Shown here in pieces: positions 8,933 through 17,320 of a stretch of DNA of 64,000 nucleotides; positions within the stretch are counted from its first letter, which is position 1, and every line of letters begins with the position of its first letter. Origin of the DNA: an uncultured archaeon (GTDB lineage Archaea > Thermoplasmatota > Thermoplasmata > Thermoplasmatales > Thermoplasmataceae); NCBI GenBank assembly GCA_000965745.1, contig CP009479.1:1746457-1810456 (forward strand), in the 5' to 3' direction. The notes below the pieces were generated by a model. That model saw only the letters and a list, made by a program, of their open reading frames with translations. It did no database searches and had not been told where the DNA came from. The position numbers were made by a program, and so were the translations under genes.

Positions 8933-10923
8933 CCGTCATTCCTCCTGAGATTGATTTCCCCAATCGAGCCGGCTGATGCATTCCAACCCTCGGGAACAAA
9001 GGTTGACGAATCGTAATCATCTATTGCGCATGGACCACTTACAACTTGATCCGGGGTCAAACCGGGCCTCGCATAGGTCATGAGTGAAATCTTCTCCCCT
9101 CTGATCACCGCGTCCCTCGAGGAAACCGGATTGCTTTCTGCAGGATCTGCTGACAACCTTGGCTTCTTTCTTTCTATTACTGCAAAAACCCTGATCGTCA
9201 CGATCTCAACCTCCCTTTCCAGGCTGAACCCGTAAGTCGAGAAATGCAGCTTAATGAATGACTCTTCAATGCTCGGCCTCGACGCATCGGATACCACGAC
9301 AGTCAGTTCAGATCCCTGGCCCCTGTACCTGCAGTCCGCATATCTGAGGAACCTGCTGCCGGGATGTTTTTCCGCCAGCTCCTGCTCGATATCTTGGAAA
9401 CCACTTTCAGTATCTTGAGGGAATGGGCGCCTCGACTCATACCTCCAATCCGAGAACAGGAGGCCAAGCGCACTGAACACGCCGGGTTTTGGCGCTATAA
9501 CCACTTTGGTTATGCCGAGCTCATCTGCTATTCGGGCGGCATGCTGTGGCCCAGCACCGCCGAAAGCCATCAATGTAAAATCGGAAGGGTCAAGTCCACG
9601 TTCAACAGTTACGATCCTTATTGCCCTCGCCATTTCAAGGTCTGCAAGGCTGATTGCTGATTCAGCAACTTCATACGGTTCCCCAAGGTCAGACAAACCT
9701 GAAATTGCATCCTGAAAGTCTAGTGACATCCGGCCTCCGAGCAGGCTGCTCCCGATCATCCCAAGCACAAGGTTTGCATCAGTGATTGTCGGTTCAGCAC
9801 CACCTTTCCCGTAGCATATCGGGCCGGGCTCTGCGCCCGCACTTACCGGTCCAATCTTCAATGCGCCTGCCCGATCCTTCCAAATGACAGTACCTCCGCC
9901 AGCTGAGACCTCAGCCAGGTCGACAAAGGGAAATCTCACCGGGTATCCTGAGCCTTTGGTCATCCTCCCATGGTGTGACTTGCCGCCGACTTCATATTCA
10001 GATGTGATGGAAACCTCGCCATTGACCACAGTTCCAGCCTTTGCTGTGGTGCCTCCCATATCGAAACTTATAACATTGCCGAGCCGCAGGATCCTTGAAA
10101 CTTCCGATGATGCAATGACTCCTGCAGCGGGGCCGGATTCCACGATTTGGACCGGTCTTGAAAAGACCTCGTTGATTGAAACCAGGCCTCCTGAACTTGC
10201 CATGACACTTATGCCCGGAGAGCCAAAATCCACAAGCTTCTTTTCAAGATTCCTGATGTATCTGGAAACAATAGGCATGAGCGCGGCATTGACGACTGCG
10301 GTGGATGCCCTCTCATACTCCCTCTGCTCAGGCGATATATGGGATGAGGTTGTGACATAGCTGAAATGTCGAGAAAGGACACTGTTAGCTTCCTCCTCAT
10401 TGGTGTTATTCAGATACGAGTTGATGAATGATACTGCAATCGAACCGGGAGGTTCCTTCTTTATCTCATCCGCCAATTTTTCAACATCCTCTGTTCTCAG
10501 TTTCTTTACAACTGCACCTTTTGAATCCACCCTCTCATCGATCTCGAATCTAAGGTTTCTCTGAACTATCTGCTTTGGCTTCTCGAAAAAAAGGTCATAG
10601 AGGTTTGGCCTGTTCTGCCTGCCTATTTCAACAACATCCCTGAACCCTCTCGTGGAAAGTAAAGCCACCCTGGGAAGCTCAAGCCCATGCTGGCCAAGAA
10701 GCGCGTTGGTTGCGATGGTGGTAGCATGTATCAGGTTTTCTAAATCTTGGCCGGCGTATTTTCCCAGCCCATTTGCCAATCCAACCTCAGGCTCTTTTGG
10801 AGTAGTAGGGACCTTGTAGTAACCTACAATCTCATTATTTTTCTGCAGGATAATGTCGGTGAATGTTCCGCCTATATCTACTGAGGCGGTAAAGCCTGCC
10901 ATGCCTGGAAAACGATGTTGCAC
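8923..10923 (-). CDS. hyuA: Hydantoinase A/oxoprolinase-type ATP-binding subunit HyuA
   Basis: Alpha subunit that binds ATP and activates the ring substrate, 666 residues. The acetate-kinase-like nucleotide fold shows as VDIGGTFTDI near the N-terminus and SFDMGGTTAKAG in the middle; VESGPAAGVIASS and GGAGPQHAARIADELGI are further family hallmarks. Annotated from a GTG (10921-10923); an ATG seven codons in (start 10902, giving MAGFTASVDIGG) puts the nucleotide motif nearer the terminus as in most homologues and may be the true start. A TTTAAA box lies at 10939-10944. First gene of the hyuA-hyuB unit. Confidence 0.88.
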   Translation of the reverse strand: MQHRFPGMAGFTASVDIGGTFTDIILQKNNEIVGYYKVPTTPKEPEVGLANGLGKYAGQDLENLIHATTIATNALLGQHGLELPRVALLSTRGFRDVVEIGRQNRPNLYDLFFEKPKQIVQRNLRFEIDERVDSKGAVVKKLRTEDVEKLADEIKKEPPGSIAVSFINSYLNNTNEEEANSVLSRHFSYVTTSSHISPEQREYERASTAVVNAALMPIVSRYIRNLEKKLVDFGSPGISVMASSGGLVSINEVFSRPVQIVESGPAAGVIASSEVSRILRLGNVISFDMGGTTAKAGTVVNGEVSITSEYEVGGKSHHGRMTKGSGYPVRFPFVDLAEVSAGGGTVIWKDRAGALKIGPVSAGAEPGPICYGKGGAEPTITDANLVLGMIGSSLLGGRMSLDFQDAISGLSDLGEPYEVAESAISLADLEMARAIRIVTVERGLDPSDFTLMAFGGAGPQHAARIADELGITKVVIAPKPGVFSALGLLFSDWRYESRRPFPQDTESGFQDIEQELAEKHPGSRFLRYADCRYRGQGSELTVVVSDASRPSIEESFIKLHFSTYGFSLEREVEIVTIRVFAVIERKKPRLSADPAESNPVSSRDAVIRGEKISLMTYARPGLTPDQVVSGPCAIDDYDSSTFVPEGWNASAGSIGEINLRRNDGWA

Positions 10924-11059
10924 TCTTTAATTTTGTTTTTTAAATGGACGGTGGCCGTATTGTATTCGACGAAATGTCGGGGGATTATGGAACAGTCTTA
11001 CCTGCAAATATATCCTGGTGTTCGTTATTTTGCTGCATCTGCGATTTCTGGTTGTTTCT

Positions 11060-11080
11060 GGAAACGAAAAATTTCGTTCC
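11060..11080. repeat. Short inverted repeat in the hyuA/membrane-protein intergenic region
   Basis: GGAAACGAAA followed by ATTTCGTTCC forms a near-perfect hairpin (one bulged base). It lies between divergently transcribed genes, about 70 bases before the membrane-protein start. It could be an operator or mRNA structure. The rest of 10924-11152 shows no convincing gene. Confidence 0.3.
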
Positions 11081-11152
11081 TTCTTGCCGATATACTAAAG
11101 TATAGGTTCAAACGATTACCAATTATAGCCGGAGTGACAGCGGGTAAGTAGC

Positions 11153-12064
11153 ATGAAGGAAAAAGAAAAGATGGCCAAACCTCAAAAGAAGGACAGGAAA
11201 CTATTCCGAAGGGTAATACTGATTTCAGTCATTTTTTCTGCGTGGGTACTTGTAGCTGAACATAGCTCTGCGGTGATATCAAACAGCCCATTCACCAATC
11301 TGCACTTACAGTTTATTATTTCTGGAACCCTTAATTTTATTGCAAATGAACTCAAAGGGGTAATACTCGCCATAGGTTTTGTGATTAATGGCCTTACCAC
11401 CACGCCTTCCAACCTGACTTATCTTGCCGGACCTATTGATATTCTGGGAATAATCCCACTGTATTCACTTGTAAAAAGGAAAACAGATTCCAGAGGGGGA
11501 GCCTTCTTTGCGTCCCTCTTGTTTCTTTTCTTCGCCGTGCTTATTGCACCCAGCTGGTTCAGCCTGCTTTACTTATCACTTTTCCCCACGTTGTTTATGT
11601 TTGGATTGGCCCTTTACGTCAAAAAGAGGAAGATTCTCTCATTCATTTTCATGTTCCTTGCAATGTTTGTTGTTCCAATAGCATCAGTGGCAGTGTTTGT
11701 ATTCGCAATCAACGTCTTCTACCATGGATGGGACTCCGGCAGGGAAAGTTTCTTCAGGAACAGTTACAGCATGGTTCTTGAAGGAGCTTCGGGATTCATA
11801 TTTGTTGTGTTTATGCTGAAATACTCATACATGTTTTTCCTAAACCCCTTTGCTGTCAAATCGGCGGATATGGAATACTTATCATTGTATAACACCCCTC
11901 TGAGCAACCCTGTGATTACCTATCCATTTGCAAATGTCATGCCCATAGTGCCGGAGTTTTCTAGCATCCCCAGCCTGGAACTGAGTGGCCTTGTGATAGC
12001 GGTCATAGCAGGAATGTTTGTATTGGTCAGGATAATTTCGAAGAAGGTCAGCGAAGGTGAATGA
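11153..12064 (+). CDS. Polytopic membrane protein of unknown function
   Basis: Unrecognised 303-residue protein. After a basic N-terminus (residues 1-20) there are about seven hydrophobic segments, including ones near residues 22-40, 60-80, 118-140, 160-190 and a last one near 278-298. Two features stand out: a long extracytoplasmic-looking stretch before the last helix and a very basic C-terminal tail (ISKKVSEGE). It has no visible catalytic motif. It is transcribed toward the first glycosyltransferase of the glycan island and ends 20 bases from that convergent gene. An O-antigen or lipid-glycan membrane step is possible but unsupported. Confidence 0.6.
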   Translation: MKEKEKMAKPQKKDRKLFRRVILISVIFSAWVLVAEHSSAVISNSPFTNLHLQFIISGTLNFIANELKGVILAIGFVINGLTTTPSNLTYLAGPIDILGIIPLYSLVKRKTDSRGGAFFASLLFLFFAVLIAPSWFSLLYLSLFPTLFMFGLALYVKKRKILSFIFMFLAMFVVPIASVAVFVFAINVFYHGWDSGRESFFRNSYSMVLEGASGFIFVVFMLKYSYMFFLNPFAVKSADMEYLSLYNTPLSNPVITYPFANVMPIVPEFSSIPSLELSGLVIAVIAGMFVLVRIISKKVSEGE

Positions 12065-12084
12065 GTCTCTGCAGAGTCATTCAT

Positions 12085-13167
12085 TTATTGTTGCTTCATG
12101 ATAGAAGGATCAACCTTTCTGTACACTTCCACCGTTGATTCTGCCATTCTTTCAATGGAATATTGCCGGGAAAATTCTATTAGATTAGATGGTTTATGCA
12201 AATTCCCCATGGCTTTCTCGATATCTACCCTTATAGCATCTTCTTCCAACTTTGTGAAGAAACCTTTATTACCCAAAGTTTCTTTGAAAACCTCCAGATC
12301 GTTGACCAAAACATTGGTTCCACAAGCCATAGCTTCAATACTCGTATATCCGAAACCTTCAGCTTCTGAGAGATGCACAAGTAGGTCAGCAGACGACATG
12401 TATTGCCTTAAAACTCCTTGCTCAACGGGACCAACCATTCTGACATTTGACTTATCTTTGATTAAAGATCTTAATTCGTCTCTTCTTGTTCCCCATGCGT
12501 TTACAGGACCAACATGAAGGACTTGATATTGCTCATCACCTCCAATGGCGCGGAATAGAAGGTCATATCTTTTCCTAGGGTTCAAATCCCCGACTGTAAG
12601 GATGTGTTTCTTCCCCTCTTCCCAAAGTGTGCTGTTGGGGTCTCTGTAGAATGCTTGGTGATCTATAGACTGGTTGACGACATCTATTCTATCTTTGTTT
12701 GCGCCTGCTATTTCTACAAGATCCTTTTTTCCGGATTGAGTAAAAGATATAATGTGCTCGATCCTGTTTATCTTATCAAAAATCATCTTGTTACCGCGTT
12801 CTCTGTAGTAGGTGCCTGAAAACATCTCCTTCAATTTGAGGGGTATGATGTCATGGACAGTTAATACATTGGTTCTTGGATGTATCACCTCCGGAGATAG
12901 TGAATGCACTATATTTCCTGCGGGTCTTTTTATCCTTGTTCCCACAACTAGGCTGAGATTCCCCAACATTGGTTTTCCTGCTATGCTATACTCTCTTTTT
13001 GTAACTTCAATGGGCTCAATAGCCACCCCTATACTTTCAAGCCCCTTCAGTAGTCGCTTTGAATATTCCCCAAGGCCTGTACCTGCGGAAGATCCTACTC
13101 TTGAAACTGAATAGATAAGGGAAATCAATGCCTTACCATGCATAAGTAGTAAATTAATTGTAACCAC
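12085..13167 (-). CDS. GT4 family glycosyltransferase
   Basis: Cytoplasmic retaining glycosyltransferase (GT-B fold), 360 residues, adding a sugar from a nucleotide donor to a growing glycan. The N-terminal acceptor domain contains GTGLGEYSKRL. The C-terminal donor domain has HILTVGDLNPRKRYDLL, and the hallmark E-x7-E element appears in HLSEAEGFGYTSIEAMACGT. GTG start at 13167, or an ATG eight codons in (13143, MHGKALISLIYSV), which gives the more usual N-terminus. It shares a divergent AT-rich promoter region with the epimerase at 13214. Donor and acceptor unknown. Confidence 0.82.
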   Translation of the reverse strand: MVTINLLLMHGKALISLIYSVSRVGSSAGTGLGEYSKRLLKGLESIGVAIEPIEVTKREYSIAGKPMLGNLSLVVGTRIKRPAGNIVHSLSPEVIHPRTNVLTVHDIIPLKLKEMFSGTYYRERGNKMIFDKINRIEHIISFTQSGKKDLVEIAGANKDRIDVVNQSIDHQAFYRDPNSTLWEEGKKHILTVGDLNPRKRYDLLFRAIGGDEQYQVLHVGPVNAWGTRRDELRSLIKDKSNVRMVGPVEQGVLRQYMSSADLLVHLSEAEGFGYTSIEAMACGTNVLVNDLEVFKETLGNKGFFTKLEEDAIRVDIEKAMGNLHKPSNLIEFSRQYSIERMAESTVEVYRKVDPSIMKQQ

Positions 13168-13183
13168 AATCAGTTATCACACT

Positions 13184-13193
13184 GTTTAATAAC
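13184..13193. promoter_or_regulatory. Divergent TATA element between GT4 and epimerase genes
   Basis: GTTTAATAAC reads as a TATA-like box on both strands. Its centre is 25.5 bases upstream of the ATG at 13214, the exact leaderless spacing, and it lies 21-45 bases upstream of the two possible starts of the divergent glycosyltransferase. Confidence 0.45.
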
Positions 13194-13213
13194 TTTACAA
13201 ATATCTGCAACCG

Positions 13214-13996
13214 ATGAAAATACTGGTCACGGGACATAGAGGATTCATTGGAGGGCATCTCTACTCAGAATTGAAAAAGCAAGGATACAATCCCGATGGA
13301 TTTGACCTTAATGATCAACTAGTTGACCAGAAATATGACTACATATTCCATTTTGCTGCCAGAGGCCTCATAAGGAAGTCAATTGAGAAGCCATTTGAAT
13401 ATTTCCTTGATGACCTTGGCCTTACCCTCAGGATTCTTGAAATTGCAAGAAAACATGGTAGTACACTTATATTTCCGACATCAGGTTCTGTTGCTGAACC
13501 GACCAATCCATACTCCCTTTCCAAGAAACAATCTGTAGAATGGATCAAGCTCTACGGAAAATTATACGGGCTCAAATACTACATACTGAAATTTTATAAT
13601 ATATATGGTGAAGGAAGTCGGAAAGGTGCTGTTTACCTTTTTACAAAAGCAGCACTAAATGGCGGTGATATTGTAGTATATGGAGACGGGGACCATATCA
13701 GGGACTTCTTCAACGTTAAAGACGTAGTGCGTGGATGCATGAAGATAATAGGCAATGAAATACATCCAGGCGAGTACGAATTCGGAAGCGGGATAGGAAC
13801 TTCAGTCAAAGAATTGATAGCCAAGGTACAGGAAGAAACAGGCAAGTTTCTCAAAATAGAGAAGAAAGAGTATATACTGCCAGAAGCGGAGAGGCTGGTA
13901 GCTTCTAATCCAATAATCTCTGACCCCCTACCTCTTTCAGAAGGTATAAGACAGGTTAAGGCATTCGTCGAAAAAGAAAGTAGCGATTCTGCTTGA
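13214..13996 (+). CDS. NAD-dependent sugar epimerase/dehydratase (SDR)
   Basis: Extended-SDR nucleotide-sugar enzyme, 260 residues, somewhat shorter than the usual 300-330. The NAD-binding TGHRGFIGGH is at residues 6-15; the active-site pair Tyr-x3-Lys is present in NPYSLSKKQS; later KFYNIYGEGSR and VVYGDGDHIRDFFNVKDV match the substrate-binding part of UDP-sugar 4-epimerases. Probably makes a UDP- or dTDP-sugar for the neighbouring glycosyltransferases. Leaderless promoter 25 bases upstream. Confidence 0.8.
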   Translation: MKILVTGHRGFIGGHLYSELKKQGYNPDGFDLNDQLVDQKYDYIFHFAARGLIRKSIEKPFEYFLDDLGLTLRILEIARKHGSTLIFPTSGSVAEPTNPYSLSKKQSVEWIKLYGKLYGLKYYILKFYNIYGEGSRKGAVYLFTKAALNGGDIVVYGDGDHIRDFFNVKDVVRGCMKIIGNEIHPGEYEFGSGIGTSVKELIAKVQEETGKFLKIEKKEYILPEAERLVASNPIISDPLPLSEGIRQVKAFVEKESSDSA

Positions 13997-14026
13997 TCCA
14001 TTAGGTTTATGAAAAACATTATTATC

Positions 14027-14082
14027 GGAGGGTGATTATGTATATTCAAGTAAAGAGGAGGAATACGACGGGGTTGGCATGA
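14027..14082 (+). other. Possible 14-codon leader ORF with strong ribosome-binding site
   Basis: A strong Shine-Dalgarno sequence, GGAGGGTGAT (14027-14036), precedes an ATG at 14038 that opens a 14-codon frame (MYIQVKRRNTTGLA). Its TGA overlaps the ATG of the following glycosyltransferase (ATGA at 14079-14082). A second GAGGAGG lies inside the mini-ORF. This may be a coupled leader peptide, or simply the ribosome entry region of the downstream gene. Confidence 0.3.
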
Positions 14083-14906
14083 CTGTCTGTATTGAAATTG
14101 TTGTCCTTAATGACCAGAGAATTTTCAAATGTCTTGAATCACTTAGAAACCAGGAAATGGTGCCAGATAGGATTCTGATAGCTGATGGAGGCTCGACAAG
14201 TGAATTTCTCAACGGTATCAAGAAAGAATTTTCCGATTTGCCGATCGATATTAAGGACCTGCCTGGACTTCCCGTCGAAACACGGTATAAATCTTTGAGA
14301 TATTTGTCTGAAGACATAACTGTATTTCTGGATTCTGATCAGTATGCTCCCAAGGAGTGGTTGAAGCTTATCATTTCACCGTTCTCATCATACAATCAAA
14401 ATCTCGCCTACACGGGAGGGCCAACAAAGCCCTATAAGAAGCCGACCAGCAAAATTGAAGAGTACCTCGCGTTGCTGGAGGAGCACATTTACGGAGACGA
14501 TATCTCAAAAAGCTTGACATATATTCCGCTTGGTAACACTGCTTGGCGCACGGAAGTGCTTCTAAACCTCAAATTTGACAAAAGACTCAAATTCGAGGCA
14601 GAAGATAACGATTTGGAAACACGCGCATACAATTCCGGTTATCATGGGAAATTTGTCAAAGAGGCTTGGGTGTGGCATGACAAAACCATCGATAAGAGTG
14701 TTTACAGGGCAATGAAAAAGAGGTATCGTTACTTAGTCGGCGCAGCCACGGTATTTTTAAAAAATGGAACCATTGGTCAAAGAAGTAAAGAGAGGAGGAA
14801 AATGATTAGGCACGCTTACGCCGTGTTGGAGTTATTACTGAAGCCCATTGCTTTCCTTCATGCTTTCGTGAGATGGAACATCCACATTAAGAAAATTGAA
14901 GAATAA
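14079..14906 (+). CDS. GT2 family glycosyltransferase
   Basis: Inverting glycosyltransferase (GT-A fold) of 275 residues. IADGGSTSEF and the metal-binding DxD-type motif VFLDSDQYAP mark the donor site; FEAEDNDLETRAYNSGY provides the acidic catalytic segment (the ED element). A C-terminal basic hydrophobic tail (residues 250-275) suggests membrane association. It starts at the ATGA overlap with a possible leader ORF and follows the SDR gene on the same strand by 82 bases. The sugar is unknown. Confidence 0.8.
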   Translation: MTVCIEIVVLNDQRIFKCLESLRNQEMVPDRILIADGGSTSEFLNGIKKEFSDLPIDIKDLPGLPVETRYKSLRYLSEDITVFLDSDQYAPKEWLKLIISPFSSYNQNLAYTGGPTKPYKKPTSKIEEYLALLEEHIYGDDISKSLTYIPLGNTAWRTEVLLNLKFDKRLKFEAEDNDLETRAYNSGYHGKFVKEAWVWHDKTIDKSVYRAMKKRYRYLVGAATVFLKNGTIGQRSKERRKMIRHAYAVLELLLKPIAFLHAFVRWNIHIKKIEE

Positions 14907-14920
14907 GATTCCACTGTCTG

Positions 14921-16333
14921 TCACGCCTTCGGTGGTTTGATAGGATCTGACGGGAATAGAAATTCGCTGTTTCCGGCAAAAATCATCAGCTCATCAAGAA
15001 GAGTTTGGGCGATCTCGAGATTCTCACTTATTTCGACAGGGTTGCAATGATGGGAAAATTCCTCAATTGTTCCTCTGGAGCCGTTGACAGTCAAACTATA
15101 GCCGTTTTGGGACCAAACCCTTTTTCTTATTTCAGGAGGATATTCCTTGGCCATATCCCCAAGAAATAGGTTCCATTTAGGTTCGTTGTATCCGAACGCC
15201 TCAGAGAATACATAGTCATGCAAAGCCATTCCACTGGATCCATCCTTTGCGACACCAAGAATAAAGTCGTAAATGTCCACCGTGTTTACGTAGTCATCCA
15301 CAGTTGAAGGGGATTTCCCTGGTATTTTTATCAACAGAGGCACATTGACGACCGCATCATTCAACTTGTACTCGTGACCTATGTAAAGATTCTCACCCAT
15401 GGACTGTCCATGATCCGAAGTCACAACAATTATGCTATCGTCGTATGAACCAGATGACTTCAAGTACTGAACCAATGAACCAATAAACTCGTCTACCAAT
15501 TGCACTTCGTTCAGGAGAGCTTCCCTGGCACTTTCGAGCGTAGATGAATGTTTTTCAGCTCCCTCCAAGTTTCCTGTGAAACTAGCTCTAAAATAGCTTC
15601 GTCTGGCTATTTCAAATGGGTCCCTGCTGTCGAAAAATTTCATTTTACTTCGGCGAAAATTATAGGGCTCATGCATTTCAATGCAATTCAGAACAGCAAG
15701 GAATGGAGATTTGGGATTGGAATTTATGAATTCCTGCAACACATCTTTATGGCCTTTATAGTGTGGAAACCCTATTCTTCTATTGTACAACCTCCTTCTG
15801 ACTCCTAGGCTGATAATTTTTAAGAGATTTGAAGTCCCAATCAACTTTCTGAGTTCAAATAACTTGCCTATACTCTGGTACTTGTTCAGTGGTTCCCCGT
15901 TTGATAGGGCATGCTGCTGTCTTGAATATTCCATTTGCTTTACGACCGGGCCAACGTTTACAACCTGGTCAAAGCCCTGCTGAAATGCGGTGTCTTTGCC
16001 AACAAGGATGTTTGCGGATACCAGGATTGTTTTGTATCCTTCTGCTCTAAGTTTTTCCTGGAAAGTCTTATTCTGTTGTGGGAATGAGGAAATGGCACGC
16101 ACCATTTCACTGTCATTAAACCTCATGGTCATACCATGTTCAGAGGGGTATAAGCCAGTAAAAATGGACGCATGGGTTGGGATTGTCCAGGGGGATGGTG
16201 AAACTGCATTTCTGTAAACAGTAGACTCTGAAGCCAGTTTTTTAAGATTGGGCAGTTTATCAAGATTGTTGTAGAGAGTATCTCTCCTGAGCGTGTCAAG
16301 CACGATCAGTAGCACGTTGCTCTTCTTCATCAC
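14921..16333 (-). CDS. Alkaline-phosphatase-superfamily (sulfatase-like) hydrolase or transferase
   Basis: Sulfatase-fold protein of 470 residues. Metal-binding Asp13 in NVLLIVLDTLRRD and the C-terminal VVTSDHGQSMGE with GHEYKL are canonical. The nucleophile motif of sulfatases is Cys/Ser-x-Pro-x-Arg; here it reads T50-I-P-T-H within SPSPWTIPTHASIFTG. Thr cannot become formylglycine, so this is more likely a phosphodiesterase or phosphotransferase-type member, or acts on a sugar phosphate or phospholipid, than a true sulfatase. No signal peptide, so it appears cytoplasmic. GTG (or ATG one codon later) overlaps the stop of the upstream PAPS-reductase-like gene, so the pair is translationally coupled. 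Confidence 0.78.
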   Translation of the reverse strand: MMKKSNVLLIVLDTLRRDTLYNNLDKLPNLKKLASESTVYRNAVSPSPWTIPTHASIFTGLYPSEHGMTMRFNDSEMVRAISSFPQQNKTFQEKLRAEGYKTILVSANILVGKDTAFQQGFDQVVNVGPVVKQMEYSRQQHALSNGEPLNKYQSIGKLFELRKLIGTSNLLKIISLGVRRRLYNRRIGFPHYKGHKDVLQEFINSNPKSPFLAVLNCIEMHEPYNFRRSKMKFFDSRDPFEIARRSYFRASFTGNLEGAEKHSSTLESAREALLNEVQLVDEFIGSLVQYLKSSGSYDDSIIVVTSDHGQSMGENLYIGHEYKLNDAVVNVPLLIKIPGKSPSTVDDYVNTVDIYDFILGVAKDGSSGMALHDYVFSEAFGYNEPKWNLFLGDMAKEYPPEIRKRVWSQNGYSLTVNGSRGTIEEFSHHCNPVEISENLEIAQTLLDELMIFAGNSEFLFPSDPIKPPKA

Positions 16334-17130
16334 ATGTAACCCATTGATCTTAATTTTTCCATCATGCCTTCTTTGTCCTGAGACCTACCAGCTCTTTCCC
16401 CGGTGTTCTCAAGATCTTGTTCCCAGGCTGGGAGATCAGACTGTTTTGTTGAATCGTGAATGCCATCAATGGATCTGAATCCTTCTTTGTATTTCGGATG
16501 GATGGGAAGATTGTTGTCGAAAATATATGTCCAAACATCCTTCTCCATGAATGGCAGTATAGGCTGGACCCTTACATGCTCGGGATTTTCCCTTGAGGAG
16601 ATGAACACTTCGGTTGACCTCGCCGTGTTCTCGTCCCATCTTACACCGGTAACCAGGGCATTGAATCTATACCTCGCAATCGCGTTGTTCATGGCAACTG
16701 TCTTGAGAAGGTGATTTCCCACTTGTGTGTCAAGCGAGTACTCAAAGGAATCTTCCTCAAAACCTATTCTCCTTGCTTCACTCCTGTTCTGTTCATTCAG
16801 ATCAGCAAGCTTAATCACTCCGTCCTTGACGTTGTTTATAACATCGTCATTCCTCGCCATGATGACTTTGAATCCCCAATCCTCACTTATCTTCTTTAAC
16901 ATATCTAAGGTTTCCTGGAAGTGGTCACCGTGGTCTATAAACATCGCCGGAGGTAGCTTCATGTTGAGTTCGTCAGTGACTTTCTTGACAAGATGCAGTG
17001 CTACCGTACTATCCTTGCCTGCACTCCACACAACAGTTGGCCTGTTGAATTTTTTAAAGGCTCCCTTTATCACTATCTTTGAAATTTCCTCTTTGAATTC
17101 TATGTCCAGTATGCTTTCCTTTCTTGTCAT
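16330..17130 (-). CDS. PAPS reductase/CysD-like adenine-nucleotide alpha hydrolase
   Basis: ATP-pyrophosphatase-fold enzyme of the PAPS reductase/sulfate adenylyltransferase small subunit group. The P-loop-like VVWSAGKDSTVALHLVKK, AMFIDHGDHFQETLDML and VTGVRWDEN are visible, and the C-terminus (ERAGRSQDKEGMMEKL followed by RSMGYM) matches the conserved tail of CysD. The start is placed at the ATG at 17130 (MTRKESIL); longer readings up to 17286 add a non-conserved hydrophobic segment and overlap the neighbouring promoter. It would activate or reduce sulfate, or use ATP on a related substrate. No large subunit (CysN) lies beside it; the coupled downstream gene is the sulfatase-fold enzyme. Confidence 0.72.
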   Translation of the reverse strand: MTRKESILDIEFKEEISKIVIKGAFKKFNRPTVVWSAGKDSTVALHLVKKVTDELNMKLPPAMFIDHGDHFQETLDMLKKISEDWGFKVIMARNDDVINNVKDGVIKLADLNEQNRSEARRIGFEEDSFEYSLDTQVGNHLLKTVAMNNAIARYRFNALVTGVRWDENTARSTEVFISSRENPEHVRVQPILPFMEKDVWTYIFDNNLPIHPKYKEGFRSIDGIHDSTKQSDLPAWEQDLENTGERAGRSQDKEGMMEKLRSMGYM

Positions 17131-17320
17131 TGGTGAGAGTAGATTATATAATTGTTCTAATAGTCTTTTCCATTGGTATCTCAAGATACAAAAACCCGAA
17201 AAAGGGAGGAGAACCATACATTTTATAGATAAATGGAACACTTTGGCGGCTACTGAATTTTCAGTTGTATTCCGGAGAAAGTACAATAGGTCTTAAATAT
17301 CCTGGCAGAATCGCAGGTTA

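Noticed and set aside
10915-11151. A 78-residue plus-strand frame before the membrane-protein gene
   Set aside because: It overlaps the start of hyuA on the other strand, has a mixed Cys/Trp/Arg composition, no ribosome site and no recognisable pattern.
12579-12602. tRNA-like GGTTCAAATCCCC
   Set aside because: It encodes GDLNPRK of the GT4 enzyme on the minus strand and has no acceptor or anticodon stem around it.
16330-17286. PAPS-reductase-like gene starting at 17286
   Set aside because: The first 52 residues are not like the family and would place the start against the next gene's leader; MTRKES at 17130 fits better.
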